DNA from: Dyella mobilis
GTDB taxonomy: Bacteria > Pseudomonadota > Gammaproteobacteria > Xanthomonadales > Rhodanobacteraceae
Assembly: GCF_016904945.1 (NCBI RefSeq)
Contig: NZ_JADIKF010000038.1
Span: 1-64,000 of the forward strand
Reading direction: 5' to 3'
DNA: 64,000 nt
Shown: piece after piece, positions 24,430 through 33,898 of the stretch
Layout of the letters: each line of letters starts with the position of its first letter
Position numbering within the stretch: position 1 is the first letter of the stretch
Position numbers and translations under genes: made by a program
The notes under the pieces: generated by a model
Told to the model about the DNA's origin: nothing
Database searches by the model: none
What the model saw: only the letters and a program-made list of their open reading frames with translations

Positions 24430-26304
24430 CTAGGCCAAATCTCCGCGCAGCGCTTGCACGCGATCCTGCAATACCGCGGCATCCATCTGCGCGGCAGGTG
24501 CGGCGGCGTCCACAACCAATTCGATGCGTGCACGAAAGCGGCGTGGCAGGCGCGCACGTCCGAGCATGGAATCGCGCCGGCTCCACACGCTTCCCCACAA
24601 TCCGCGCAAAGCCATCGGCACGACCGGCACCGGCCTGCGCTGCAGAATTTTCTCGACCCCGGCACGGAACGGCGCAAGCTGGCCATCCCTGGTCAATCCG
24701 CCTTCGGGAAAGATGCATACCAGCTCGCCGTTTGCCAAAGCCTCGTCGATATCCTCGAAGGCCCGTTGCAACACGGCCGGATCTTCCTTCTGGCCGGCGA
24801 TGGGAATCGCCTTGGCCGTCTTGAACACGAAGTGCAGCAACGGGATCTTGAATATCTTGTAATACATCACGAAGCGCGCCGGCCGGCGCAGGCTTGCCAT
24901 CAGGATCAACGGATCCATGAAACTCACGTGATTGCACACCAGTAGCGCAGCGCCCTCTTCCGGCAGATGCTTCATGCCCTCCACCCGAATGCGATAAAGC
25001 GTATTCACCAGTATCCAGGTGATGAATCGCATCAGGAATTCGGGCACCAGCGTGAAGATATAGACCGCCACCACCACATTGAGCACCGCTGCGACCAGGA
25101 ACACCTGCGGCACGCTCAAACCCACACGGTCGAGCACCAAACCGAACAACGAGGCGGTCACGATAAACAGCGCATTGAGAATATTGTTGCCGGCAATCAC
25201 GCGGGACAACCGGTCGGCCTTGGTGCGCGCTTGCACGAAAGCGAACAGCGGTACCACGTAGAAGCCGGAGAACACGCCGATAAGCGTAAGGTCCAGCACG
25301 ATCCGCCAGCTTCCCGCAGCAAGCAGGAACGCCGACCAGTTGCGCCCGTGCACCCCCGCGGCCACGGGCCCGCGCAGATACAGATCCAGCGCGAACACGG
25401 TCAGGCCGAACGCGCCGAGCGGCACCAGACCGATTTCCACGCGCCGGCCGGACATCTTTTCGCACATCAAGGCGCCGATCCCCGTACCCACCGAGAACAA
25501 CACCAGCACCGTCGTGTAGACCGATGCATCGCCACCCAGATCGATGCTTGCGTACATCGGCAGATGCGCCAGCACCAGCGTGCCGAAGAACCAGTACCAG
25601 GAGATGCCGAGGATCGCGTTGAATACCGCGTGGCTCTCGCGGGTAATGCGCAGCACGCGCATCGTTTCCGACACGGGATTCCAGTTGAGTTTCAGATCGG
25701 GCGCCGTGGCGGGAGCCGCAGGAATCAGGCGGCTGGCGAAATAGCCAACGATGGCAATGCCGATGGTCATTGCCGCGGAGTAATGCGATCCCCCATCGGC
25801 GATCTGCATCACCTGCACACCCGCGATCAAGCCGATCAGGATCGCCATTTGCGTGCCCATCTCGACCAGCCCGTTGCCGCCCACCAGCTCGAAGGGTTTC
25901 AGGGCCTGCGGCAGAATCGCGTACTTGATCGGGCCGAATACCGTCGAATGCATGCCCATCATGAACAGCACGCAGAGCAACAGCAGCAGGTGATGAGTAA
26001 TGAACCCATAAGCCGCCAACATCATCGCCAGGATCTCGAACAGCTTGACGTAGCGGATGATGCGCGTCTTTTCGAAGCGCTCCGCCAACTGCCCGGCCGA
26101 TGCCGAAAACAGGAAGTACGGCAGAATGAACAAGCCCGGCGCGAGATTGTTGTACAAGCTCACATCGCTCTGCGGCAATGCCATCCTGTAGGAAACCAGC
26201 GCCACCATGGCGCTGCGGAACGCGTTGTCGTTGAAGGCACCCAGCGCCTGCGTCCAGAAAAACGGCGCGAACCGGCGGCGTCCTAACAGGGTGAACTGGC
26301 TCAT
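24430..26304 (-). CDS. LplT-Aas-like lysophospholipid transporter fused to PlsC acyltransferase
   Basis: 624 residues. The first 410 are a 12-span MFS transporter of the LplT type (RRFAPFFWTQALGAFNDNAF at the start). The last 190 are a PlsC acyltransferase with the NHVSFMDPL box (HX4D), FPEGGLTRDG and a VVPMALRG segment. In E. coli, LplT and Aas are separate proteins (Aas also carries an AMP ligase) that bring in and re-acylate lysophospholipids; here flippase and acyltransferase are one chain and no AMP-ligase domain is present. Convergent with the AmpE-like gene. Confidence 0.88.
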   Translation of the reverse strand: MSQFTLLGRRRFAPFFWTQALGAFNDNAFRSAMVALVSYRMALPQSDVSLYNNLAPGLFILPYFLFSASAGQLAERFEKTRIIRYVKLFEILAMMLAAYGFITHHLLLLLCVLFMMGMHSTVFGPIKYAILPQALKPFELVGGNGLVEMGTQMAILIGLIAGVQVMQIADGGSHYSAAMTIGIAIVGYFASRLIPAAPATAPDLKLNWNPVSETMRVLRITRESHAVFNAILGISWYWFFGTLVLAHLPMYASIDLGGDASVYTTVLVLFSVGTGIGALMCEKMSGRRVEIGLVPLGAFGLTVFALDLYLRGPVAAGVHGRNWSAFLLAAGSWRIVLDLTLIGVFSGFYVVPLFAFVQARTKADRLSRVIAGNNILNALFIVTASLFGLVLDRVGLSVPQVFLVAAVLNVVVAVYIFTLVPEFLMRFITWILVNTLYRIRVEGMKHLPEEGAALLVCNHVSFMDPLILMASLRRPARFVMYYKIFKIPLLHFVFKTAKAIPIAGQKEDPAVLQRAFEDIDEALANGELVCIFPEGGLTRDGQLAPFRAGVEKILQRRPVPVVPMALRGLWGSVWSRRDSMLGRARLPRRFRARIELVVDAAAPAAQMDAAVLQDRVQALRGDLA

Positions 26305-26423
26305 GCTGATCCTTGGCGTTGGGCTGGGCGTAGCCTAGCGCGAAACCCTGCGCGTCATCGAAGACTTTCCATCGCCACGTCCGCGCGGCGTACCATGGCG
26401 CGACTGATCGAGGACATTCCGCG

Positions 26424-26804
26424 ATGGCCTGGCCGCTTATCGTCGCCGACGCCGTACTGGCCTTCCATCTGGCCTTCATCTTGTTCGTTGCACTGGGCGC
26501 ACTGCTTGCCCTGAAGTGGCGCTGGATTCCCTGGCTGCAACTGCCGGCCGCAGCGTGGGGCTTCTACGTGGAACTTAGCGGCAGGATCTGTCCGCTAACC
26601 TACGTGGAAAACCATTTCCGCGCCGCGGCGGGAGAATCCGGTTACAGCGGAGACTTCATCGGACACTACCTGCTGGCGACGATCTACCCTTCCGGACTCA
26701 CCCGGGAGATCCAATACCTGCTTGGCGCGCTCGTGCTGGGCGTGAACGCTTGCGTGTACGCCTGGTTGATGATCCGACGCCGACGCCGCAAACCCGTCCG
26801 TTGA
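26424..26804 (+). CDS. DUF2784 membrane protein
   Basis: 126 residues with three to four spans (ADAVLAFHLAFILFVALGAL; WLQLPAAAWGFYVE; LLGALVLGVNACVYAWLMI). Conserved features of DUF2784 are present: HLxFILFV, then ICPLTYVEN and YSGDFIGHYL. The family is widespread in proteobacteria without known function. Stands alone, divergent from the transporter. Confidence 0.85.
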   Translation: MAWPLIVADAVLAFHLAFILFVALGALLALKWRWIPWLQLPAAAWGFYVELSGRICPLTYVENHFRAAAGESGYSGDFIGHYLLATIYPSGLTREIQYLLGALVLGVNACVYAWLMIRRRRRKPVR

Positions 26805-26882
26805 ATCATCGTGGCGTGGATTTGCCACGCGCTGCTCGCTTAAGCTTGACCGCCTAGCCCGGAAAGGTCTGCGAGTATCGCC

Positions 26883-27719
26883 ATGGTGATTTCAGGACGT
26901 TGTCATTGCGGAAACATCGCATATGAGCTGGATTGGAAAACCGATCCATCGCAGATCCCTGCGCGTGCCTGCACCTGCTCGTTCTGTACCGGCCACGGCG
27001 GCGTCTGGACATCCTGCCCGACCGGCTCGCTGCAGATAACCGTGCGTGATCCTTCGCTGGTATCACGCTATGCCTTTGGCACCGGCACTGCCGATTTTCA
27101 GGTCTGCGCGCGCTGCGGCGGCGTGCCGGTGGTGACGAGCCGGATTGATGGCCAGCTGTATGCCGTCGTCAACGTCAACACCTTCCAAAACGTGCCGCCC
27201 TCCCTACTTCAACGTTCATCGTCGACGCTGGACGAGGAAACCGGCGACGAGCGACTCGAACGCCGCAAACGCAACTGGATTGCGAATGTGTCATTCGCCG
27301 CCCCTGGTGAAGGCACGACCATGCAACAAGCGCTGGCTCACGTTGCGCTGGTGGTTCGCGATTACGACGAGACCATCGATTTCTACACCAAAAAGCTGCG
27401 CTTCGTCGTGCTCGAAGACAGCTATCAACCGGAGCAGGACAAGCGCTGGGTCGTCATCGCGCCGCCAGGGTCGTGCGGCACCAGCTTGCTGCTTGCGCGC
27501 GCGTCCACGCCGGAACAGGAATCCTTTGTCGGCAACCAGGCCGGCGGACGCGTGTTTCTGTTTCTCGGCACGGACGACTTCCGGCGCGACTACCGCGACA
27601 TGATCTCCGCGGGCGTCCGGTTCGTGCGGCCGCCCAGTGTGCAAGCCTACGGAACGGTTGCCGTGTTCGAGGACCTCTACGGCAACCGCTGGGATCTGCT
27701 GGAATACCGCCGCGACTGA
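26883..27719 (+). CDS. GFA-domain protein fused to a VOC/glyoxalase domain
   Basis: 278 residues. Residues 1-140 are a GFA domain, with zinc ligands in RCHCG, ACTCSFCT and CARCGG as in glutathione-dependent formaldehyde-activating enzyme relatives. From residue 148 a VOC domain begins (ALAHVALVVRDYDETIDFYT) with EDLYGNRWDLLEY at its end. Both domains are usually separate genes of about 130 residues; here there is no stop between them. A read-through of two formerly separate genes or a true fusion are both possible. An ATG at the junction could also start the VOC part alone. Confidence 0.8.
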   Translation: MVISGRCHCGNIAYELDWKTDPSQIPARACTCSFCTGHGGVWTSCPTGSLQITVRDPSLVSRYAFGTGTADFQVCARCGGVPVVTSRIDGQLYAVVNVNTFQNVPPSLLQRSSSTLDEETGDERLERRKRNWIANVSFAAPGEGTTMQQALAHVALVVRDYDETIDFYTKKLRFVVLEDSYQPEQDKRWVVIAPPGSCGTSLLLARASTPEQESFVGNQAGGRVFLFLGTDDFRRDYRDMISAGVRFVRPPSVQAYGTVAVFEDLYGNRWDLLEYRRD

Positions 27720-27722
27720 AAA

Positions 27723-29006
27723 TCAGCCTCGGCGCAGAGCCCGGTGCGCGATGTCGCGACGACAGAAAGCACCGTCAAAGTGGATCTTCCTGACCGCCGC
27801 ATAGGCATTTTCACGCGCTGCCGCGATGTCTTTGCCCAACGCACAGACGGTAAGCACGCGACCGCCGGCGGTAATCGGGCGGCCATGCACATCCAGCTTG
27901 GTGCCCGCCTGGAAAACCTTGACGTCCGCACCCAGCTCGGCATCCAGCCCTTCGATCAGGTCACCGCTTTTCACCTTGCCCGGATAACCGCTCGCCGCCA
28001 TCACCACGCCGATCGACGGGCGTGCATCCCACTGCGCGTGGGTGTGGTGCAGTTCGCCATCGAGCGCCGCTTCGATCAGATCGACGAAGTCGGACTTCAA
28101 CCGCAGCATGATCGGCTGGGTTTCCGGATCGCCGAAGCGCACGTTGAATTCGATCACCTTCGGCGTGCCCTGCTTGTCGATCATCAGCCCGGCATAGAGG
28201 AATCCGATAAACGGCGCCCCTTCGGAAGCCATGCCGCGCAAGGTAGGCTCGATCACTTCTTTGAGGATGCGCTTTTCCACCTCGGGCGTTACCACCGGCG
28301 CAGGCGAATAGGCGCCCATGCCGCCGGTATTGGGACCCAGGTCGTTGTCGTCGCGGCGCTTGTGGTCCTGGCTGCTGGCCATCGGCAACGCGTGCGAACC
28401 GTCGCTCATCACGATGTAGCTCGCTTCCTCGCCCTCCAGGAACTCCTCGATCACCACGCGCGCGGAAGCATCCCCAAAAGCGTGCGCACCAAGCATGTCG
28501 TGCAGCGCCAATTCCGCATCGCCCAACGTCAACGCCACCACCACGCCCTTGCCCGCCGCCAGGCCGTCGGCCTTGATCACGATCGGCGCGCCGCGTTCGC
28601 GCACATAGGCCAGCGCGGGGTTGAGCTCGGTAAACACCGCGTAGTGCGCGGTCGGAATGTTGTGGCGGAGCAGGAAATCCTTGGCGAAGGCCTTGGAGCC
28701 TTCCAACTGCGCGGCAATCGCCCGCGGCCCGAAAACGCGCAAGCCGGCGGCGCGGAACTTGTCGACCACGCCGGCCACCAGCGGCCCTTCGGGACCGACT
28801 ACGGTGAGCTCCACCTTTTCGGCCTTGGCCAGTTTCAGCAACCCCTCGATATCGGTGACCGCCACATCGGCATTGCGCACGCCATGTTCGCGCGCGGTTC
28901 CGGCGTTGCCGGGCGCCACGATCACCTCGCTGACGCGCCGCGACTGCTTGAGCTTCCACGCCAGCGCGTGCTCGCGACCGCCGTTGCCGATAACCAGAAC
29001 TTTCAT
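27723..29006 (-). CDS. purD: phosphoribosylamine-glycine ligase
   Basis: 427 residues, standard length. PurD joins glycine to phosphoribosylamine using ATP in step two of purine synthesis. The start MKVLVIGNGGREHALAWKL is the family signature; the ATP-grasp domain shows KADGLAAGKGVVVA and the PETQPIM metal-binding loop. It ends three bases before the GFA-VOC stop region on the opposite strand. A start 13 codons upstream is rejected because the family begins at MKVLVIG. Confidence 0.95.
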   Translation of the reverse strand: MKVLVIGNGGREHALAWKLKQSRRVSEVIVAPGNAGTAREHGVRNADVAVTDIEGLLKLAKAEKVELTVVGPEGPLVAGVVDKFRAAGLRVFGPRAIAAQLEGSKAFAKDFLLRHNIPTAHYAVFTELNPALAYVRERGAPIVIKADGLAAGKGVVVALTLGDAELALHDMLGAHAFGDASARVVIEEFLEGEEASYIVMSDGSHALPMASSQDHKRRDDNDLGPNTGGMGAYSPAPVVTPEVEKRILKEVIEPTLRGMASEGAPFIGFLYAGLMIDKQGTPKVIEFNVRFGDPETQPIMLRLKSDFVDLIEAALDGELHHTHAQWDARPSIGVVMAASGYPGKVKSGDLIEGLDAELGADVKVFQAGTKLDVHGRPITAGGRVLTVCALGKDIAAARENAYAAVRKIHFDGAFCRRDIAHRALRRG

Positions 29007-29081
29007 GCCGGGGACTCCGAAATTGCCGGCGCCGCGAGGGCGCAACTGTGCAATTGTAGCGGGGACCCGGCCTGCCTTGAG

Positions 29082-30455
29082 CTAGGGCCTGGCGAGCAGA
29101 TCCAGCAGGGCGGCCCGGGGCAGCTTGCCGGTCTCGTTGCGGGGCAGGCTGCCGACCAGGCGCAGCGGGCGGGGCAGGAACACCGGATCGATCGACGCAC
29201 GCAAAGCATCGAGGATGGCCTGCTCGCTTACCCCCGGCGCGACGGCCAGGGCGGCGATGCGGCGCACGCCGATGGCGTCGGCCTCGTCGGATTGAAACAC
29301 CACGCCATCCTCGACCCCCTCAATGGCCAGCAGGCGGCGGGTCAGGTCGCCGAGCGAAGCGCGCTTGCCGGCAATTTCCAGCAGGTCGGCATGGCGGCCG
29401 CACAGCTCGAAGTGCCGACCTTGCTCGTGCAACTGCACGATATCGGCGAGCGTTGCCGGTGCGTCCAATTGCGGTGCCTCGATCTGCGTCCCATCCGGCT
29501 GCGGATGCAGATGCACGCCGTGATAAAGCGACCAATGCCTGTCCACGATCACCCGGCGCGAGGCAAAAGCGCAGGTCTCGGTAGAGCCGAACACTTCCAG
29601 CAGCGGCGCGCCGAAATGGCGCTCCGCCTGCGCTGCCAGCTCCGGCGGCATCGGCGCGGTGGCTGACAGCATCGCAGCCAGCGGCGGCAGTGCCACACCC
29701 GATTCGACCAGCGCGCGCAAATGCACCGGCGTGGTGACCAGCACGCGAGGTTCGGGCATCGCGGACAGCGCAGTGGCGATATCGGCGGGGAAGAACGGCC
29801 GACCGGAGTGCACCTGCACCTCGCCCAGCAAAGGCAGCAACACCGACATTTCCATGCCGTAGACGTGCTGCGGCGGCACCGTGGCCACCACGGCAAAATG
29901 CTCGCCGACCACGTGCTGCAGCATGCGCAGGTTGCCAGCGGTGCTGGCGCACAGGCTGCGCCAGGTTTTCACGTTCGGACGCGGCGAGCCGGTGGAACCG
30001 GAGGTATAGCCGACCGCCACGGACTGCGTGGCCGGAATGGACGGCCATTCGATGGGAACGGGCACCGCGGCACCCACCGTCAACGCTGGCAATACGTGGT
30101 AGCGCTGCGGAGCGGGGTCCAGCGGACGGTCGCCAACCACGTGGCATCCCGGATAGGCGGCCATCACCTCTTCCACCGCATGCGGTGCACGAGAGGGCGG
30201 CAACAGGTTGGCCTGGCCGCGCAGGGCGATCGCGCAGAAAGCGACCAGGAATGCGTAACGGTCTTCGCACAGATTGACCGCCGCCGCGGCTTCCGGCAGC
30301 TGGGCGGCGACGTGTTCGACGTGGGCCACGAATTGCGCGGCGGTAATCGTCTCGCCTTCGTGCAGCGCCACGATGCGCAGTCCGTCGCCCGCCTTCAACA
30401 AAGGCAGCAGGCGTTCTGCTTCATCGCGTTGATAGGTGTCGTAGACGATCGCCAC
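29082..30455 (-). CDS. AMP-dependent acyl-CoA ligase of the aryl-polyene/xanthomonadin type
   Basis: 457 residues. Adenylation motifs are in order: GYTSGSTGSPRPNVKTW (A3), LEVFGSTETC (A5), HFELCGRHADLLEIAGKR (A7/A8) and the final lysine in RNETGKLPR (A10). The lysine after the P-loop (PNVKTW) and total length match ligases of xanthomonadin and aryl-polyene gene clusters, which activate the aryl starter or fatty acids. No polyketide synthase genes are nearby, so substrate and pathway are unclear. Confidence 0.8.
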   Translation of the reverse strand: MAIVYDTYQRDEAERLLPLLKAGDGLRIVALHEGETITAAQFVAHVEHVAAQLPEAAAAVNLCEDRYAFLVAFCAIALRGQANLLPPSRAPHAVEEVMAAYPGCHVVGDRPLDPAPQRYHVLPALTVGAAVPVPIEWPSIPATQSVAVGYTSGSTGSPRPNVKTWRSLCASTAGNLRMLQHVVGEHFAVVATVPPQHVYGMEMSVLLPLLGEVQVHSGRPFFPADIATALSAMPEPRVLVTTPVHLRALVESGVALPPLAAMLSATAPMPPELAAQAERHFGAPLLEVFGSTETCAFASRRVIVDRHWSLYHGVHLHPQPDGTQIEAPQLDAPATLADIVQLHEQGRHFELCGRHADLLEIAGKRASLGDLTRRLLAIEGVEDGVVFQSDEADAIGVRRIAALAVAPGVSEQAILDALRASIDPVFLPRPLRLVGSLPRNETGKLPRAALLDLLARP

Positions 30456-30604
30456 GCCACGTGCTCCTGCTGCCTTGCCGATGCATAACCCCGTCTGCCC
30501 GGGCAGCCGTGCTGCCGGTGATCGGAGTGCCGATTGTTATCCCCCATCCTCATGGTTGCGGCTGAATCGGCGCCTACTTGCGCCGGGTGCCGCTTGCCCG
30601 GGAT

Positions 30605-31195
30605 TCAGGTGCGGATGATAGCGCCTGTCAGCGCATCGCGAATGGTGGTCGGCTGGGATGCACCGCCCAGGGGCGCATCGACGGCACCGTCCAGGGCAGC
30701 GCCGAAATACTCATCCAGGGTCGCCAGATCGCGCGCAGGCGGCTGGCCGTGAGGGTTGGCGCTGGTCGATACCAGAGCACCGCCAAAGGCGCGACACAGC
30801 GCAATGGCCGGGGCGTGGGCACTGACACGCAAGGCAATGCCGGCATGGGCACCGGCCACCCACTCCGGAACTTCCGCGCTGCGGGGAAAGATCCAGGTAA
30901 ACGGGCCGGGCCAACTGGCCTGCACCTGGGCCAGCACGCCGCGGGGCACTTTGGGCAGATCGACGTAGCGCTCGACGTCGGCGAAGTCGGCCGCAATCAG
31001 CAATACACCTTGCGTGGCCGGGCGCTGCTTCAAGGCAAAAATGCGCTCGAAAGCCTGGCGATTGTGCGGATCGCAACCGAGGCCGAACACCGCTTCGGTG
31101 GGATAGGCCAGCACACCGCCGGCGTGCAGCGCGCTGGCGGCCTGGTCGAGCTGGGCGAGCGTGTAGTGCTTGGGGACTGTGCTTCCCGATTCCAT
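30605..31195 (-). CDS. tsaC: L-threonylcarbamoyladenylate synthase TsaC
   Basis: 196 residues. TsaC makes threonylcarbamoyl-AMP for the t6A37 modification of ANN-decoding tRNAs. YPTEAVFGLGCDP, the ALKQRPATQGVLLI loop (KxR motif) and STSANPHGQPP are the conserved elements. The length fits the short TsaC form, not the longer Sua5. It lies 50 bp after topA on the same strand, in the dprA-topA-tsaC order often seen in Lysobacterales. Confidence 0.92.
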   Translation of the reverse strand: MESGSTVPKHYTLAQLDQAASALHAGGVLAYPTEAVFGLGCDPHNRQAFERIFALKQRPATQGVLLIAADFADVERYVDLPKVPRGVLAQVQASWPGPFTWIFPRSAEVPEWVAGAHAGIALRVSAHAPAIALCRAFGGALVSTSANPHGQPPARDLATLDEYFGAALDGAVDAPLGGASQPTTIRDALTGAIIRT

Positions 31196-31245
31196 CGCTA
31201 TGTATCCAAGGCACCCCTCGCCCGAAGGGAGAGGGGGCGTGTCGA

Positions 31246-33762
31246 TCAGGCTTTGGCTTTCTTGCTGGCAGCCTTCTTGGCCGGCGCTTTCTTGGCCGCC
31301 GTTTTTTTCGTTGCCGTTTTCTTGGCTGTCGTCTTCTTGGTTGCCGTTTTCTTGGTCGCCGTTTTCTCTGCGGCAGCTTTCTTTACCGGCGCCTTTTTAG
31401 CCGCAGCTTTCTTCGCGGCAGGCTCGGCTTTCTTGGCCGCGCTTTTCTTGCCGAAACGGCCTTTCTTGACCGGCGCCGCCGCCAGCAGCTCCATGCACTG
31501 CGCTTCGGTCAGATCCTTCGGCTCCTGATCCTTGGGGATACGTGCGTTCTTCTCGCCATCGGTGATGTACGGACCGAAGCGGCCGTTGAGAACCTGCACG
31601 CCGTTGCCGAAATCCTTGATGATGCGATTGGCGATCAGCTCCAGCTTTTCCTGCACGATCTGCAGCGCGCGCGGCAGCTCGATCGTATACGGATCGTCTT
31701 CCGCCTTCAGCGAAGCATAGGTGCTGCCCTGCTTCACGAAGGGACCGAAGCGGCCGACGCCGACGCTCACTTCATCGCCGTTTTCAGCCTGTCCGAGCTT
31801 GCGCGGCAGCTTGAACAGCTCAATGGCTTCTTCCAGCGTAATCGTGTGCATGCTCTGACCCGGACGCAGCGACGCGAACTGCAGCTTCTCGTCCACGTCC
31901 TTGTCGCCGATCTGCGCATACGGTCCGTAGCGGCCCAGGCGTACCGAAACCGGCTTGCCGCTTTTCGGGTCGGTGCCGAGTTCGCGTGCGCCGGTGGCTT
32001 CGCTGCGATCGACCGATTCGGTTTTCTCTTCGACCTGCTGCTTGAACGGCTGCCAGAAGCGCTGCATCAGCGGCACCCAGGCCTCTTCGCCTCGGCTCAC
32101 CGCATCGAGCTCGTCTTCAAGCTTGGCGGTGAAGTCGTAATCGACGTACTGGGTGAAATGCTGGGTGAGGAACTTGCTGACCGCACGGCCGACGTCGGTG
32201 GGACGGAAACGGCGGTTGTCGAGCAGCACGTACTCGCGGTTCTGCAACACCTGGATGATGCTGGCGTAGGTGGACGGACGGCCGATGCCGTATTCCTCCA
32301 GCACCTTCACCAGGCTGGCTTCGGAATAGCGCGGCGGCGGCTCGGTGAAGTGCTGGTCCGCAACGATTTCGTGCAGCGGCACCTGCTCGCCTTTCTGCAA
32401 GCGCGGCAGGCGACGGCCTTCGTCGTCGTCCTCGGCGGACTTCTGGTCGCGGCCTTCTTCGTAAACGGCAAGGAAGCCGGGATCGACGATGGTGGTACCG
32501 GTGGCGCGGAACGCGGCGTCGCCGCCCTTCACCTGCTTGACGTCGAAATCCGCCGACACTGTGTTCATGGTGGCGTGGATCATCTGGCAGGCGACGGTGC
32601 GCTTCCAGATCAGCTCGTACAACTTGCGCTGCTCGTCGTTGAGAAACTGCGCCACTTCACGCGGCGTGCGCATGGCCGAGGTGGGACGGATCGCCTCGTG
32701 CGCTTCCTGTGCGTTCTTGGACTTGGTGCGATAGACCTGCGGACCGTCCGGCAGTGCCTTGTTGCCGTAGTCGCGCGCAATCAGCTGGCGCAGTTCGCCG
32801 ACGGCATCGTCCGACAAAGCGGTGGAGTCGGTACGCATGTAGGTGATCAGGCCGACGTTGCCTTCGCTGCCCAGGCCGACACCTTCGTACAACCCCTGCG
32901 CCACCTTCATGGTGCGGCTGGTGCCGAAGCCCAGCTTGCGCGCGGCTTCCTGCTGCAGCGTGGAGGTGGTGAAGGGCGGTGCCGGGCGGCGCTTGCGCTC
33001 CTTGCTGCCGACTTCGCTGACGGTAAGGTGGCCGCGGGCAGCTTCCTTCAGTGCGGCGCGCGCCGCCATCGCATCGGTTTCGTTGGTGAGGTCGAACTGC
33101 TCGAACTTCTTGCCGTTGAGCTTGGTCAGGCGCGCACTGAAATCGCCGTCGGCGTGCTTGAGCTGCGCTTCCACCGTCCAGTATTCGCGGGCGACGAAGG
33201 CTTCGATTTCCTCCTCGCGCTCCACGATCATGCGCAGCGCCGGGCTCTGCACGCGGCCGGCGGACAAGCCGCGCTGCACCTTGCGCCACAGCACGGGCGA
33301 CAGGTTGAAGCCGACCAGGTAGTCCAGCGCACGGCGCGCCTGCTGGGCGTCGACCAAGTCGTGCGACAGGGCGCGCGGCGCGGCCACGGCAGCCTTGATC
33401 GCCTTGGGGGTGATCTCGGAGAACACCACGCGGTGCATCTGCTTGCCGTCGGCAAGGCCGCGCTCTTTCAGGATCTCGCTGATGTGCCAGCTGATCGCCT
33501 CGCCTTCGCGATCCAAGTCGGTCGCCAGATAGATGTCGTCGGCGACCTTGGCTGCCTTGGCGATGGCGTCGACGTGTTTCTCGTTGCGCTCGATCACCTC
33601 GTACTTCATGGCGAAGTTGTGGTCGGGATCGACTGCGCCCTCTTTGGGCTTCAGGTCGCGCACGTGACCGTAGGAGGCCAGGACCTGAAAGTCCTTGCCG
33701 AGGTATTTATTGATCGTCTTGGCCTTGGCCGGCGACTCGACGATGAGCAGGTTTTTTGCCAT
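31246..33762 (-). CDS. topA: DNA topoisomerase I
   Basis: 838 residues. It relaxes negative supercoils. The TOPRIM domain starts at once (NLLIVESPAKAKTINKYLG), the active-site Tyr is in GLITYMRTDST near residue 310, and EAHEAIRPT follows. The C-terminal region has Toprim_Crpt repeats (GRYGPYAQIGD, GRFGPFVKQGS, GRFGPYITDGE) instead of the four-cysteine zinc ribbons of E. coli TopA. The last 60 residues are a Lys/Ala-rich histone-like tail (KKTATKKTAAKKAPAKKA), presumably holding DNA. Confidence 0.95.
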   Translation of the reverse strand: MAKNLLIVESPAKAKTINKYLGKDFQVLASYGHVRDLKPKEGAVDPDHNFAMKYEVIERNEKHVDAIAKAAKVADDIYLATDLDREGEAISWHISEILKERGLADGKQMHRVVFSEITPKAIKAAVAAPRALSHDLVDAQQARRALDYLVGFNLSPVLWRKVQRGLSAGRVQSPALRMIVEREEEIEAFVAREYWTVEAQLKHADGDFSARLTKLNGKKFEQFDLTNETDAMAARAALKEAARGHLTVSEVGSKERKRRPAPPFTTSTLQQEAARKLGFGTSRTMKVAQGLYEGVGLGSEGNVGLITYMRTDSTALSDDAVGELRQLIARDYGNKALPDGPQVYRTKSKNAQEAHEAIRPTSAMRTPREVAQFLNDEQRKLYELIWKRTVACQMIHATMNTVSADFDVKQVKGGDAAFRATGTTIVDPGFLAVYEEGRDQKSAEDDDEGRRLPRLQKGEQVPLHEIVADQHFTEPPPRYSEASLVKVLEEYGIGRPSTYASIIQVLQNREYVLLDNRRFRPTDVGRAVSKFLTQHFTQYVDYDFTAKLEDELDAVSRGEEAWVPLMQRFWQPFKQQVEEKTESVDRSEATGARELGTDPKSGKPVSVRLGRYGPYAQIGDKDVDEKLQFASLRPGQSMHTITLEEAIELFKLPRKLGQAENGDEVSVGVGRFGPFVKQGSTYASLKAEDDPYTIELPRALQIVQEKLELIANRIIKDFGNGVQVLNGRFGPYITDGEKNARIPKDQEPKDLTEAQCMELLAAAPVKKGRFGKKSAAKKAEPAAKKAAAKKAPVKKAAAEKTATKKTATKKTTAKKTATKKTAAKKAPAKKAASKKAKA

Positions 33763-33898
33763 GTGGCGGGGGGTTCCAAAGATGCCATGCGCGACCGTAT
33801 GGGGACGGCCGCTCTATATATAGTTGGAAGCATGCCAGCTCGACGGCTGTCAAGCTGCCACTTGTGAAAGCGAGGTCTACGACCCTTTCCGACGCGTC

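Noticed and set aside
24365..26479. 704-codon frame overlapping the LplT-Aas-like gene on the same strand
   Set aside because: Wrong frame; the 624-codon frame has the transporter and acyltransferase motifs.
27744..29666. 640-codon open frame over purD and the acyl ligase
   Set aside because: It crosses two sure genes on the other strand and is rich in His/Gln/Arg without a domain.
31846..33867. 673-codon open frame antisense to topA
   Set aside because: Composition is that of a GC-rich antisense frame, and topA is certain.
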